Source of the DNA: Daphnia carinata
Lineage: Eukaryota; Arthropoda; Branchiopoda; Diplostraca; Daphniidae
Direction of reading: 5' to 3'
Assembly (NCBI RefSeq): GCF_022539665.2
Contig: NC_081340.1
Location: forward strand, 1,488,001 to 1,552,000
Length of the DNA stretch: 64,000 bases
Of this stretch, positions 1 to 12,140 are shown in pieces. How positions within the stretch are numbered: position 1 is the stretch's first letter; each line of letters begins with the position of its first letter. Under the pieces are notes generated by a model, which saw only the letters and a list, made by a program, of their open reading frames with translations, did not search any database and was not told the origin of the DNA. The translations under genes were made by a program, and so were the position numbers.

Positions 1-464
1 CGACAGAGATGGTTTCAGTGGTGGATGCCCGTGATGAGGAAGACCGGCTTGATCGACAGATCCGTGATGGGGATGATGATGAAGGCCGTCTCCTGTGGCG
101 GCCGAGACAGGTCCGTCAGACTCGGATTCCGGAATCTTTTGTAACACAGAGTCTAAACTCCGATTTCTCTGATGTCTCGATCCGCTACAGCATTGCAATT
201 CATTTGTTTTTATTAGAAAAATATATTTTATGTTTTCGACATTCATGACACTTACTTGTGTGGCTGAATGGTGGCAGACAATGGAGGAAGGATGATGCCC
301 ATTGAGCGAAAGTCCAAACTCAAATTTCGTTGGTGGCCAAACTTCGGTGTGGAAATGGGACTCTGCGAAGGAGTGTGGAGATGAACAGCAGGTAAAGGTG
401 CAGCCTGTCGTGTCGTGGCTTCCAATCGAGGACGCACTGCTTCAATCACGCCAATCGTCTCCAT
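1..464 (-). CDS. 5' end of an unrecognised minus-strand gene (partial)
   Basis: Two minus-strand exons, 464-256 and 184-1, are joined by a 71-bp intron with a perfect GTAAGT donor and a CTGTAG acceptor, and the frame is kept across it. The ATG at 464-462 sits in a strong context (GCTGCCATGG). The product starts METIGVIEAVRP and has two similar patches, GHQRNLSLDF and RHQRNRSLDS, the second followed by VLQKIPESESDG and a His/Pro-rich low-complexity stretch. The RNxSLD patches look like basophilic-kinase or 14-3-3 type sites. The gene continues beyond the window start. I do not recognise the family, so no function is given. Support comes only from the intron and the non-random composition. Confidence 0.6.
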
Positions 465-3400
465 GGCAGCAGCGGAGTTACTAGGCGAATGGAAACAAGA
501 CTTGGGATCATGACAAGAATCAACAAAACTTTTCTTAATCGAGAACGTTGATCACATGATTCATTTACAGTTCAAAACTTTGCCCAAATGACCAAACAAG
601 TTATACACAGGACTTAATTATTATTTTTTTAGAATCCTACCAACAAGTTTTCGTCGTTCTCGGGCCGAAAACAAAATAGGCATCGTATACAATCACTGAA
701 TCAGTTTCATCCATTGACGTATACGCCCCTCGAATTTTCTTGTTTTCCAATTCCTCGTATATAGTTTTCTTTAACGACCCTCTACAAGACACCACAAGGG
801 CATTAAATTCACGTCACGTTGCCATAACATGAGCGTAGCTGTTACACTGAACATTCCTCCGACGCTATCGATCGCCTTCCAGGGAGGAAAAAAGAAAACA
901 AATGGACACCCCCTGCCGACGAAGTTTGGAAAAGGCAAAAAAAAAAAAATACGATGCCAAGACCTGGCGGCACATAGTTCAAACAAGGGTGGAATGCCAA
1001 AACCATCGATTAGTCTATCACAAGACGGCCGTCAACCAACTGCTGTCAGGCCTTTCCTACCGAAAGGAGGAAGGTCGTTCCGGTTGCACTATCCGTTCTT
1101 CATACTATGCGACCTTCACCTATAAATCTATCGCAAAATAAAAATAACATGGTCCGTCTCATGGAGGTGCTGAAGGACGATTCCACTCGACGCAGACGTT
1201 TATGCCAGACCGATACGTTTTCCAGACATGCCCCGACCCCACCCCTTTTCCCCAAACGAGAAAAAAGCAAAACAAAGTAAATAAATGGGAAAATCAAAAC
1301 TAAAATTGGTTTAAAATGCTATTTTGGAACACGCGTGGTGATGAACGACATTGACCATCTGTTTTCTTCCCTTTTTTTTAAAGACGGAAGCTGGTGAAAA
1401 TTTAAATCAAAGGGAACGAGGAATTATGTTTTGCGATTGGCCAACATTCAGCGAAATTGGAACACCCTGGCGTGCTAAACAAAAACGCAATAAAAAATGG
1501 ATTGGCTTCTTTTCATTTTGTTTTACTGCAATACGTCGCATATCGAGGACGACGAAAATGCATTTTTTTTCCTACTGAATAAACAAAATGATGAACGAGC
1601 CCGGAAATACCAGAAAGACCAAAAAAAAAAATAATAGCGTGTGGGAACAAGTCTTTCTTTTCAACTAAAAAAAAACAATTTTGAAGTTTGCCGCAACATT
1701 GTAAAGATAGGCACAAGTGAATAAGCCTCGAATGGAGCCAATCAGTTTTTTTTTTTCATTTCCCATTGAAATTCTGAAACTTCTTCCGGAAATGGTACCA
1801 TTTTCTCACAGATGCTACGTCAAATCTTTTCAATGTTTCTCAATCAACAGCTGACAACATGTTGAGCATCCACAACATTAACTGATTTCCAACGCATATC
1901 GCTTTCATCGTAAACGGAGCACGCGACAAAGTTGGGATTTGCACAAAAAATACGACGATGGTAATCGGACCGTGAGAAACTTTCATAGTACAATATCCAT
2001 TGCCAATCTTATTCGAAATTTTCAAGCCAGAGGGCTGACTTGAAACTAGACCATGAAAAAAAAGAAAGCTTAAATTGCTGGACATTTTGTTTCAAATGGA
2101 ACAAACGAAAAAAAAAGAGAAAAAAACAACAGCTGACGATTCGACATTATCTGTTTCTCGATGACCCCCCAACGTCAGCGTCGAAAAAATTGGGTGCCAA
2201 CTTTCTAGCAGCGCAAAAATATCGAAATCCCCAATTGGCTTTGGCAGATGGGCCGTGAGAACGGAAATCGGGGTCTACCGTAAAAACGGAATTGTACCGT
2301 TAAACAAAACACAAAAAAAAACGATCGCAGCGACAACGTCCTACGTACTGGTATTTGAACAGTCCTCATTGACCCACAGTCCCTAATCGAATTAGTTTGC
2401 CCAGTAAAAAGGTAAACCCGCATTTGTCGTAGTAGCCGAGATAAACAAAAAAAAAGGAAACAATCCAATGGCCAGGGGGTGCGGGTTTATTTTCAACTGT
2501 GTTTCAGTTGGTATAGCAACTGGTAAACAATTTGCCACCAAAAGTCCAGGAGGGAGAGATAATTCGCTCCATCCGGCGGAATTGTCAGCGAGGGGGGGAT
2601 AGGAGCATGATAGATAACAAACTCACTAACAGGGGGTCGACGATGGTTGTCACGACTTGGCCGGATGTTGTTTGATTTATTTCCTTTAAACATCAAATTA
2701 TAGAAATAAAGTATCATCATCTCACAGGAAATGAAACAAGAAAAAAAAAGCAAATGGTGAGAACAAAACAATCCGTTGCGATATTCAAAGGCCGTGTTGG
2801 AAATCGTTCCGCAGGTTACCTTGGACATAAACCTTGAATAAATTGCGAATGGCTTCTCTCTGAATAAGGTGGGAGGAAAACATTGTTTCCGAAGAAGGTG
2901 CATCATCGTTAAAAAATAAATTTCACGTATTCCACGACGCACAAAAATGTTTGGGAACTCATCGGAAATGCAGCAAGCCTAGACCTAAATTCCACCTGCG
3001 ACGAGGTTACATCGTGGTTTGTTTTTTTGTTTTTTTGTCGGCAGTCAAAACAAGGCCATATCGATATGCAAAACGAAGACATTTCATTCATTCTTGTACG
3101 CCCTTGAAAAAAAATATGTCTACATGCCCCTAGAATAGAAGGGGCTAGTGTAGTACGATTTAGGGGGCCTTCAAGGTCTTTGACATCATTCCAATCTCCA
3201 ACAAACATGTGTTTACTCTTAGTGGCTTTACGCATTCAAGCAAAATGCATCGCGTTTGGGAAAGAATTAAAAGAAAATGGCGTCAATACCTTTGTTGATA
3301 TCACAGCTGGATCGTTGTTGCTTGTCTACTCGTTGAGCATGAGTTCGCCATTACCTAGCAGCCATGACGTTAACATCTGTCACTTTAGATTTGATTTGCA

Positions 3401-4034
3401 TTCGTGACAGGCATTACGACGAAGACTTAAATTGCGAAAAAAAAAAAACGAGTCGCTCCTTAGGCAATTGTTGTGTACAGTCCCAACAACCGGCTCAAAA
3501 AGCTAGCAACCCCACCCTTTGGAAGAACAAATCGATACTCGAGGGTTGCTGGCAGACACACGCACACAGTTGGCAAGTTTTGTGATCAAAGGTTGGAGTA
3601 CACACACTCCCAAATGGCAAATGCAAAATACCTTAAAAGACACACACTTGCACAGACACTATTTTGCTCAGGGGGGAGTAAATACGCCTTCGCCAAGCCA
3701 TGAAATAACACTTCTTTTTTTTTTCTCTTTTTTTTTGAGTTTGCTAGCTCCAAGGGGGGAAAGCCGACATGAACAAGACGTACACAATACAACCAGGAAA
3801 AAAAAAGGAAAAAGCCGTTGCAGAAATCACTAAGACAGGGAGAGGGAAAATGCTGAAAGTTGATTGAAATTCCAATCAAACCACGCTGAAGAGAAAAAAA
3901 AATACACAGACACAATGACAGGCGCCCCCAACTAGCGTTGAGTTAGTTCGGCTAGAGACTGACGGTAGAAAGCAGAACGGCCGTGGAAGTCGAGGCTGAA
4001 AAAAACCCGAGAGGGTGGAGCACTTAGTTCCCTC

Positions 4035-4053
4035 TTTCGCCGCTAGAGGCGAA
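4035..4053 (+). promoter_or_regulatory. CTCF-like / inverted-repeat motif
   Basis: TTTCGCCGCTAGAGGCGAA is an almost perfect inverted repeat (TTCGCC ... GGCGAA) around CTAGA. Its left half matches similar sites at 6250 and 61308. The CCGCTAGA core resembles the CTCF consensus. Function is inferred from motif resemblance and recurrence only. Confidence 0.35.
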
Positions 4054-6249
4054 GAAAAACAACATGGCGATAGCCACACACAACTCATAAATAATGCTTT
4101 GAAACACATTCCAGCATGTCAGCGTTCGCTCCGTCACGATTATTTTTTGAATTTAACAAATACAACGGCTATTACTAATGGACCAGCAAACACGAAATTA
4201 AATTTTTTGCAATTCTTGTTTCGACAACCTGCGAGGACGGTTTAGATTTTTTGGGGTTATTGTGAAAAGAAGTCGTGAATGCATGAATCACGACAACATA
4301 ACGTGACGTCATTTTACAAATGGAAAAGTCACAACCACCTTTGCGAAAATATTGCTCAATCATTGCAAATTTAGCTATTGCTCGACAGAATGGCGCAAAT
4401 TCTGCCTCCGCGAAATGACGTAAGGCTTTCTTATACAGATTAGGGCGGAGTTTTCCTCCCACGTCCATAAAATTTATCTTGCTGATTCAACAACTCTTGC
4501 CCACCCAGCCCCGATGCATTCAAATTTTTGCTTCAGATTGACAGGATTTCTCATTAGCCCAGGCGAAAAAAAAAGGAAGAGATGCCATCATAGGGCGCGA
4601 GTGAAACAAGAATGACAGAGGATGCCAGCATACCGTCATCTTTCCACTAATTTGAGAAAAGAATTTTATCAAAGGAAAACAGTAGACAAGCCGCTGTTTC
4701 TTTTTTCTTCGTAAGATTCATTTCAAAGTCTTTTAACAAAAATGAAGAGAATGGATTCTCACACCCACCGATGACTCACCCACTCTGCATTCCAGAGGGG
4801 AGGGCACAAAAAACAATCGCTCGTAGAAATCTAGACCAAGGTTTTCCTGGTGACCACACTCAAAATACTAACGAACTGGTCAACAACCGACATTTTTTTG
4901 TTCTCTCTCTCTCTCGCTTTACATAAGAAGAATGGGCAAGGCATCAATTAAAGTCAAACAAGAATTGGGCTATGGGTATCGACTCGGAACGCGGCAAACC
5001 GCCTATAAACTCGGCGCCCGCCCATTATCTGAAACACTCTCACTTAGCATTCTTTCTCCAAACTATTTTTGGACCGTCCAGCCTATAACAGCATCCGGCT
5101 GTGAGTCCCAAAAGACCTTCATAAAACACGCATGGGAAGATGCAGTGTTAGTGGAAAATCAAGGAGAAACAAGAGGAAAATGTAGAGCTCAACTCTTAAG
5201 AGACTCAAGATTCGTTTCATGGAACTTCGAAGGCCGGGCAAAGTAGATTGAGAGGGGGGGGAGGGGCGGAGGGTCTGAGAGAACGAATACGACAAAACTC
5301 GTTGACCTATTCGATACTCTAGGGCTTTCGATACACGGAAACAGAAGGGGCGCGGCCAGACCAATAAAAACTGTCATCGATACACTGGCGTCAGAAACTG
5401 AAAAATCGTGAAAGAAAACGAAATTCGTCTCGCTTTCCATTTTGGCAAAGCATCAGTTAACTAGCGCCCAAGCCAAACCAGCATTATTGTTTGGCTTTTG
5501 TTTGTTGGTTTTTCTCCTTCCCAGTCATACTGATTAAGACATGACCATTACTGTATGCTCCTTTAAAAACGTAATGATGAACGTGCTTGCAAAACAATAT
5601 CGACCACCGCAGTAGTTGGGAGAGAGTCAATCAACAAAAAAAAAAAAAAAAAAAAAAAAGAGACGAAGAGAAACAAGGCAAGTAATGTGAGGTGGGCTAA
5701 AATACAAAACCCAGCGGCGGAACTTTCTAATTGAAGGCTTGGAAAAGTGGAAGGCAACGGCGGTGCACGTGCACTAGAATTTCGTATTCGCTCTACCAAA
5801 AGAAAGAACTCGGGATGTTTCGTTTCTTTTTACTCTTTCTTCCAAATCTGATCGATGATGTTGTCATCATTGCCAACAGACTATCTGGCATATGGCGAAC
5901 TTCCTCGAGGATTCTGGATACTCTTGGATCGTGGCCTTGTTTCGGAGTACAGCATAATTAGATTACAATCCCTCTCATACTGATACAGCAGTATGAGCTG
6001 ACCAAAATGCTACTGTCGCTAGGCGCCTTAACAATTCTACTACAAGGAATGCATTAAAATGTACTTACACTGGAAACTGGATGGGATTGATTGGATGAAA
6101 GCCATTGTTCCCCAAGGATGGCAACAATCAAATAAATGGTTTACTTCTTCTTTTACAGGGTTCTGTTTCACAATTTTTTGGGTTTCAATCGTGACCACTA
6201 AGAATCTTGCTCTAAACAGTCTTAGCTCTCTGACAAAAAGAAAACACGG

Positions 6250-6269
6250 GACGCCATCTAGCGGCGAAA
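6250..6269 (-). promoter_or_regulatory. CTCF-like motif upstream of MTERF3
   Basis: Read on the minus strand the core is TTTCGCCGCTAGATGGCG. It lies about 250 bp upstream of the MTERF3 ATG. It differs from the CTCF core consensus CCASYAGRKGGC at one base (G for A at the third position). A near-identical copy sits between ALAD and MED16. Confidence 0.4.
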
Positions 6270-6516
6270 TATCGAGTGAGCTGTGCTGTCGTCTGCTCAA
6301 GTGTTTTGTTTCTTCGCATGCCACATGTTCAAGAAATAAGAAAGTAAACTGTTTCTCAAAAACCCCACAGTTTATTGTTTGAATCCTGTCCAGTATTTCA
6401 AACGACAACGTCAAAGCCTGTTTTTGATGAATCAAAAATTCAAATAGTTTCCGTGCAACGCTTAGTTATTCGACTGTGTATTATTTTGGACCAAAGTTGT
6501 AAAGAAGCCTTTAAAA

Positions 6517-7782
6517 ATGTTACGACACAGCTTATGTTTCAAGCACGTAAAGTTTTTGCTTGGATACACTAGAATTAGAAATGAAGTGCATTGTGCAGGA
6601 AAATGGGCCCAGGCTTCTGAGATGCAACAGAATAACGCGCCTGTTATTTCTTTCCAGAAACCACAATCCCATGTTTTGTATAATGAATTACACTTAATCT
6701 CTTCAGAAGAAATTGACAATCCATTAGTTGTGGATTCCAGTTTTGAAGGTGTCACACCCATTGTTTCTCCAAGTTTTAACTTAGCATCCCTTGTTAATAA
6801 GTCAGAGCTTCTCCAGCTTATGGTTAAACTTGGTGTCTCAATTTATCAGTGGGAAAGGAAGGCAGATGTCCATTCCTGGATTATGGCATTAGATTTCAAA
6901 AAGGATGTTCAACCCATTATTCAGTTTTTGGTAGACCAGGGTGTTGCATCACACAGTTTGGGGCATTTCTTCACAAAAAATCCGTACATCTTAAAATCAA
7001 GCATTGGAGACCTGGAAATCCGGACCAACTATTTGCACTCAAAAAAATTTAGCTCTGAAATGATCTCTAGAATTTTATCAAGAAACCCACATTGGCTCCT
7101 GTTCAGGTAAAACATTTTCTATACTACATACAATTTATTAGATAAATCCAAGTTGTATATTACCTTAGTCCTGAAAGAATAGACAACAGGCTGGGGTTTG
7201 TACAACAAACTTTTAATTTAACTGGAGATGAAGTAAGAGCAGTGGCAACAAAAGAATCTCGGCTCATCACCTGCAGTCTTCAGGGTATCAAGGTAACTTT
7301 TTTTTTTCGTTCAAAGCAAAGGAAAGTCATTAAGCAGTCGTCAAATCTTTCCAGTTAATGAACTTTGGATTCAAAGAAGAAATGGGATTTGAGGCTAATC
7401 AAATCAAAGAACTGCTACTTGCAAAACCAAAATTGTGGTTAATGAGTATGTTTATGATCTCAGTTCGATATGCGGAAATAATTCAAAGGTTCCATTACCT
7501 TTAGACAAATCAATGCTGGTGGACCGGTTCGATTATCTCCACAACACGATGAAGATGGACCACGAGTCCGTGTTGAGATTTCCCGCGGCGTTAACATGCC
7601 GAGGATTCCGCATCAAGCAGCGCCATGAATTTCTGTGTCATTTGAACCGTGCTCAATACGATCCTAAATTACCTAGGTACGTGAGCCTACTACAAATAAT
7701 AAGTGATTCGGACGCGCACTTTGCTGTTAATATAGCGAGAAGTTCTATCCAAGATTTTAATGATTTTTGTAAAACTATGTAA
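6517..7782 (+). CDS. MTERF3: Mitochondrial transcription termination factor 3 (mTERF3)
   Basis: Four exons (6517-7106, 7169-7292, 7355-7445, 7505-7782) encode about 360 residues, close to the family length. The protein has helical mTERF repeats, with patches such as FSPERIDNRLGF, and ends in the family signature RAQYDPKLPRYVSL ... SSIQDFNDFCKTM, which matches animal mTERF3 almost position by position. In the known family mTERF3 acts in the mitochondrial matrix as a repressor of mtDNA transcription and in ribosome assembly. The N-terminus (MLRHSLCFKHVKF) is basic and hydrophobic, as expected of an import presequence. The third intron is short (59 bp), and reading through it would stop the frame. 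The ATG chosen is the first in the open exon. The 3' end is convergent with ERGIC3, only about 130 bp away. Confidence 0.93.
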
Positions 7783-7913
7783 TGTAATACAATATTACGA
7801 AATATCGGTGTGCTTTAAACAGTTGGCTGACTAGTACGATTTTATTTTAAATTCATTGAAGCAATAGAAAGGAATGTAAAAACGGCAATATTTGTCGGGA
7901 TAACACACTTTAT

Positions 7914-10418
7914 TCACGTAGCTTTTCCAAGTTGCAGTTTTTGTTGCAAAATTTTTGATGATCGGTAAAGCAGCGAATCAATTATTCCAGCCACAGTGAA
8001 CACCCCTCCAATAATTGTACATACGTCCGTGGCGAAATGGCCAATCGATCTACATTTTTAGATGCAAATTAATTGTAAATCCGTATCCCATAACAATGAA
8101 ATAATGTATAGGTAAGTAAATACCTTTTACTTTCTTTGTACGAAATTTGCAGAGGGCTCATTTCGTAAGTAAAAAACACGCCGGGGACTCCGTTTTCACC
8201 CCCATACGACGAAACAACCTGGAATTCAGAACGTTTACAAAACTAGCTTTATTTCTCTATTTTTTGCTAACGCGTTAACCTTTTGGTGGCGGGTAACTGA
8301 ATACTGGTTCGTGTGAAATTCTTCTCCATCGAGTTTCACGTACCAAGTATACAAAACATAATTTAACAATTAGTAGTGGAAACATACTGGAGAAAGGTAC
8401 GTCGAAATTCGAAAGTGTACATACGTTGGCACAACTTTGATGTAATATTGAAACATCATGGCTCCTACAGAACAAAGCAGATTCAGATGTTAAAAATTTG
8501 AAAGCAAGAACAGGAAAGAACAAACTCGCAACGGTGTACGGGACGTGAAGCAGACGAGCATTTCAAGACACTGTCGCGTTGCACGTCGAGTCGCATAACG
8601 TACACACATTAAACCTCTTCCCTCTCGAAAAAAAAAACCTTTTTAAATTTCTTGTCCATCATAACTAAATCAAAGATCACCACGAAATGCCTATGCCAGC
8701 TGGAGGTGGTTATCAACAAGGTCAACAGCAAAGCTGTTTTGACAAAATGAAAGTTGGTTTTATTATGGGCTTCAGCATTGGCATGGCTACTGGAGCTTTA
8801 TTTGGTGGTTTTGGAGCTTTAAGGTAAGCTTGCGATATTGTTGTTTTTAAGTTCGTACGAACCCAGAATTTGTTTTGCATCATTCCATCGTTATTGAAAT
8901 CATTTTTCAATAAATTATGCAATTATTTTACAGACAAGGAATGAGAGGAAGAGAGCTGATCAATACAGTTGGCAAGATTATGGTCCAAGGTGGTGGAACT
9001 TTTGGCACATTTATGGCTATTGGAACTGGAATAAGATGCTGAAATTCTAACACTCTGCAAAAATATTCTAGTGGCTTTAGAACAACCAATACATTTGTAA
9101 TGAAATTGAGATTATTAAATGTTTCACCTGATCACTGGAGAACCATATTTTTAGTTTATAAACTTACCTTTATCTGCAGCTGTGAGGAAACCATCAAGAG
9201 GATTGGCTTTCCCCAATAGGGAAGATCCAAATGATAGTGAATTAATGTGATGTGTTACATTAAAATCTTCAGATGAATAAGGCTGCACATCATGTACTGT
9301 AAAATTTCAAAACATACTACATTATTAAGTTTACTTTTTCAATATACATTGTTGAAATGTTTACCATGAACATGATTGATAGCAAAACTTTTTCCAGGAG
9401 CAATATGAAATGAACCACTGACTCTGTTGACTTCTAGATATCCATAAATTTGGCAGCCCTCTTTAAAAACGGAGTCATCCCTAGTCAAATTTTTCTCGTT
9501 TCGGCATTGCTCGAACTCGTCCGGCCGAAAAGCCCAATTCTTAGAAAATATTCAAATCTTGTTAGTTAGGCACACCAAATTGAATTACTTCACATATACT
9601 TTTTGCCTGTAGGCCTCTCGAACTTCAGCACATGTATCACAACATCCTTCTTTTGCTCCATAACAGCTATTACAGGGTTTTAAGGCGGTATCCTCTGTGG
9701 TTGTGTGTGTTTGGTTATGACTTTTATTAATAGATTCTAATTCAGCAGCTTGTAATGCCTCTCCTGACAAACTGAGTCGTTGTTTGAAAATATTGTGCTC
9801 AACTCCAAGCTGCTGTTCACCAGATGAATCTACGGCGTCCACACTCAAATCTAACCATAAAATTTCGAAGCTTAGTTTTTGTTTACTATTTTTTTGACAT
9901 TTTTAATGTGAAAAGCATTTAAAAATACTTACATGAACAAGAAATTTTAGGAAATGTCACATCAAAATTTATCTTCATGTTTGGAATCCGTGTAGTATCC
10001 ACATACAATTGTTCTAAAACACTAACTGATAGAAAGTCTTGAAACTCGATGACAAATAGGAAAACCTTGGAATTCAATAGGAATTTAGATGGATCATTGT
10101 TATGTAACATTAAAATTGTCATAAAGGAAGAAGTACCATAATCAAACTGCTGAAAACAGTAACTGTAAGAGAAAAAAAATTTTAAGCAAAGATTTTTTAA
10201 AATCCAATAAACAGCAAACAACCATTATTTTACAACGCAATGACTAATTGTTATAAAATCGGTTTCTAACTGAATTTATTGAAATGTCATGTGAGGTAAA
10301 TGATAATAATAATAAATTGCATACCGATAGCTCCAGTTGCTGTTTTTATTGTAAAATCTTCTAGTGTTTTTGGATAAGCATCAATTGTTTTGAATGCACT
10401 TCCCAGATTCTTCATCAT
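7914..10418 (-). CDS. ERGIC3: ERGIC3, ER-Golgi intermediate compartment protein 3
   Basis: Ten exons on the minus strand (10418-10325, 10162-10137, 10065-9933, 9850-9600, 9539-9365, 9296-9168, 8465-8426, 8346-8280, 8218-8124, 8049-7914) give 381 residues, close to the 383 of human ERGIC3. The N-terminus [19 protein letters not shown] precedes the first membrane helix. The luminal part carries the cysteine-rich [14 protein letters not shown] and REAYR motifs. The C-terminal helix is [13 protein letters not shown]...GIIDSLLY. The family forms a cargo-receptor complex cycling between ER and Golgi. An AATAAA signal overlaps the TGA stop. The intron at 8347-8425 seems to end in AC rather than AG: all frames fit if the exon resumes at TTGGTACG, and no AG lies where it is needed. 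Intron 6 (8466-9167) contains the whole ROMO1 gene on the other strand. Confidence 0.93.
8687..9042 (+). CDS. ROMO1: Reactive oxygen species modulator 1 (ROMO1/Mgr2 family)
   Basis: Two exons (8687-8823, 8934-9042) encode 81 residues, close to the 79 of human ROMO1. The protein begins MPMPAGGGY, has the conserved [10 protein letters not shown] entry to a glycine-rich helix ([17 protein letters not shown]), then [13 protein letters not shown], and ends [16 protein letters not shown]. Both helices and the terminal RC are family hallmarks. ROMO1/Mgr2 proteins lie in the mitochondrial inner membrane and act with the TIM23 translocase and cristae organisation. The gene lies antisense within intron 6 of ERGIC3 and has its own 5' region (8530-8686). 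Start choice is secure because there is only one upstream ATG context and the length fits. Confidence 0.96.
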
Positions 10419-10576
10419 CTTCTATGTTGTTCAAGAAATTTCTCACTAAAACAAGAGGACCACAATTGCAGTTTTGGAACTTTGTTTGAAAACTTCTCGA
10501 TTGGCACTAGACAACCAATACAAACTCCAACTGTTGACGGACTATGTTCTGATCTCGCTGTCGTCGTCTAGATAGT

Positions 10577-10594
10577 ACCATCTAGCAGTGAAAA
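10577..10594 (-). promoter_or_regulatory. Degenerate CTCF-like motif upstream of ERGIC3
   Basis: The minus strand reads TTTTCACTGCTAGATGGT, about 160 bp upstream of the ERGIC3 start. It shares the GCTAGATGG core with the sites at 6250 and 61308. This is the weakest of the four copies. Confidence 0.25.
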
Positions 10595-10642
10595 TGGGAC
10601 CTATCTGATCTAGTCGTTCAATTTTCTACCCCCGGCCTACCC

Positions 10643-10705
10643 ATGGGTTGAGCCCCGTTCTAGCAATGGGTTCAGCGCCGTTCTACCAATGGGTTCAGCC
10701 CCGTA
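10643..10705 (+). repeat. Three copies of a 23-bp tandem repeat
   Basis: The unit ATGGGTTCAGCCCCGTTCTA (plus three bases) occurs three times with one or two substitutions per copy, just before the first copy of the 1.4 kb element. Each unit can fold on itself weakly (GGGTTC...GAACGG-like). No function is evident. Confidence 0.6.
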
Positions 10706-10721
10706 TAATATATCTGTACTG

Positions 10722-12117
10722 CAGGCTGGTCGCGAGGCAATATGTACTACTTAGTACATAATCGCGCCTACAGTTTTCTTTATGGGGAAAGTGTGTGTGG
10801 CCGCCCTTAGGGCTTTGTTTGGTTGCTTTGATGGTTAAACCGTCAAAGTTAAACCAGTTAAAGAAAAATGCGTGTAGCGCATGTCTTAATTTTTTCAAAG
10901 CGAATTATATAAATTCGGTTTATATAAATTTATATTTACAATACTATGATAATATTGATAATGTATATAAATACTACATTATTATAAATACACATATATA
11001 CAGTATATTACTATATATTATACATTTATACATACGTACAATTATATTTATATATTTTACATACATACAATTATAATATATATATTACTATTATATATAT
11101 CAAATATATGTACAATAGTTATGATAATTGAAATAAACGAATATAAGAGAAACAATTTTTTAATTATTTGTCAGCAAAATTAATTATGATATTCGCTGAT
11201 TTAACATATAAGTAACATAAATATAAACATAAATCGATAGCCATTGGTAAGGGCTATCCATTTTTCGGTAATTGTAATCAACATTTTCAAATAGAAAAAA
11301 TTTTAAACGCAAAATGTGTTTTTGTTGTTTTTCGATCTAAGGTTCTAATGGACGCAACCGATAAAATAAAAAAATTGATGTTACACTTAAACTTTTTCTT
11401 TCTGAAAATTTAACATAAGTTTCATAGAATTAGATAGCTCTTGATAAGAGCTATCGATTGATGCAAAATTTGTCAATTTTAACTGTTTATTTTCCTTGTA
11501 AATAATTATTAAAGGATTTCATAATTTTAGAAGGGGGAGGGGGTGTGTGAAAAAGACGAAACTTTGCATTGATTGTTTGATGCTTAACTTTCGTCAAAAC
11601 AGGAAATCATTGTAATATTTTTGTTGCTGGTGATTCCAGGAACAAGTTGTTATAAACAATTAATTTTAAGATGCTATATTTAACCCCAAAAACTACGTTT
11701 GAAAAAGTGGTTTTTGATAAACCATTATGGCGGCCATTTTTTTACCGCGCCAAGTTCAAATTTTAAAAAGTGTAAAAAAGTGTAAAAAATTTGAATTATA
11801 AGCACATATTTACATTTTGTTTGTGTCTAAAAAATTTTAATATTCTGTCTTAGATATAAAATCTTAAAAACTAATTAAGATAAATTAAACTAATTTATTT
11901 CATGAGTTCTCATTTAATTTACAATTTTAGGTGTCTTTTTCCACAATTCCGCGTGGAAAACTACGTTTTATCGCGACTTCCACGTGGAAAAACTCCAAGC
12001 AGACAATATAAAAAAACAAACAATTGACTAACGCCCAGCGCGCTTCTGATCTACCCCATAAGAAAAAGTGCATCTGCAACTATGTACTACTTAGTACATA
12101 TGTAGTGAGACCATGTT
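10722..12117 (+). mobile_element. 1.4 kb AT-rich element, copy 1 (non-autonomous, TIR-like ends)
   Basis: The element starts CAGGCTGGTCGCGAGGCAA and ends near GAGACCATGTTG. It has no coding capacity. Near each end it carries the palindrome-like string ATGTACTACTTAGTACATA. When the right end is reverse-complemented, the next bases also resemble the left end (TTTTCTTATGGGG against TTTTCTTTATGGGG), so the ends look like imperfect terminal inverted repeats of about 55 bp. Internal hairpins include GATAGCTCTT/AAGAGCTATC near 11434 and AGCCATTGG/AAGGGCT near 11240. A second copy follows at once. It is probably a decayed non-autonomous DNA transposon or satellite-like unit; the class is not assigned. 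Confidence 0.6.
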
Positions 12118-12140
12118 GCTGTACTGTATATATGTATTTT

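Larger units (their letters stand above)
465..6516. other. About 6 kb without a convincing gene
   Basis: The stretch is AT-rich with many A or T homopolymers, including a run of more than 20 A near 5640 and a short CT repeat near 4900. Open frames are short, overlap on both strands and show no splice-joined continuation or recognisable domain. It lies upstream of the minus-strand gene at 1-464 and of MTERF3, so it probably holds 5' UTR exons, promoters and regulatory DNA. TATAAA-like strings occur near 1120 and 5003, but nothing ties them to a transcript. Confidence 0.5.

Noticed and set aside
6040-6435. 131-residue minus-strand open frame upstream of MTERF3
   Set aside because: No domain, no splice partner and unlikely composition; it overlaps the promoter region of MTERF3.
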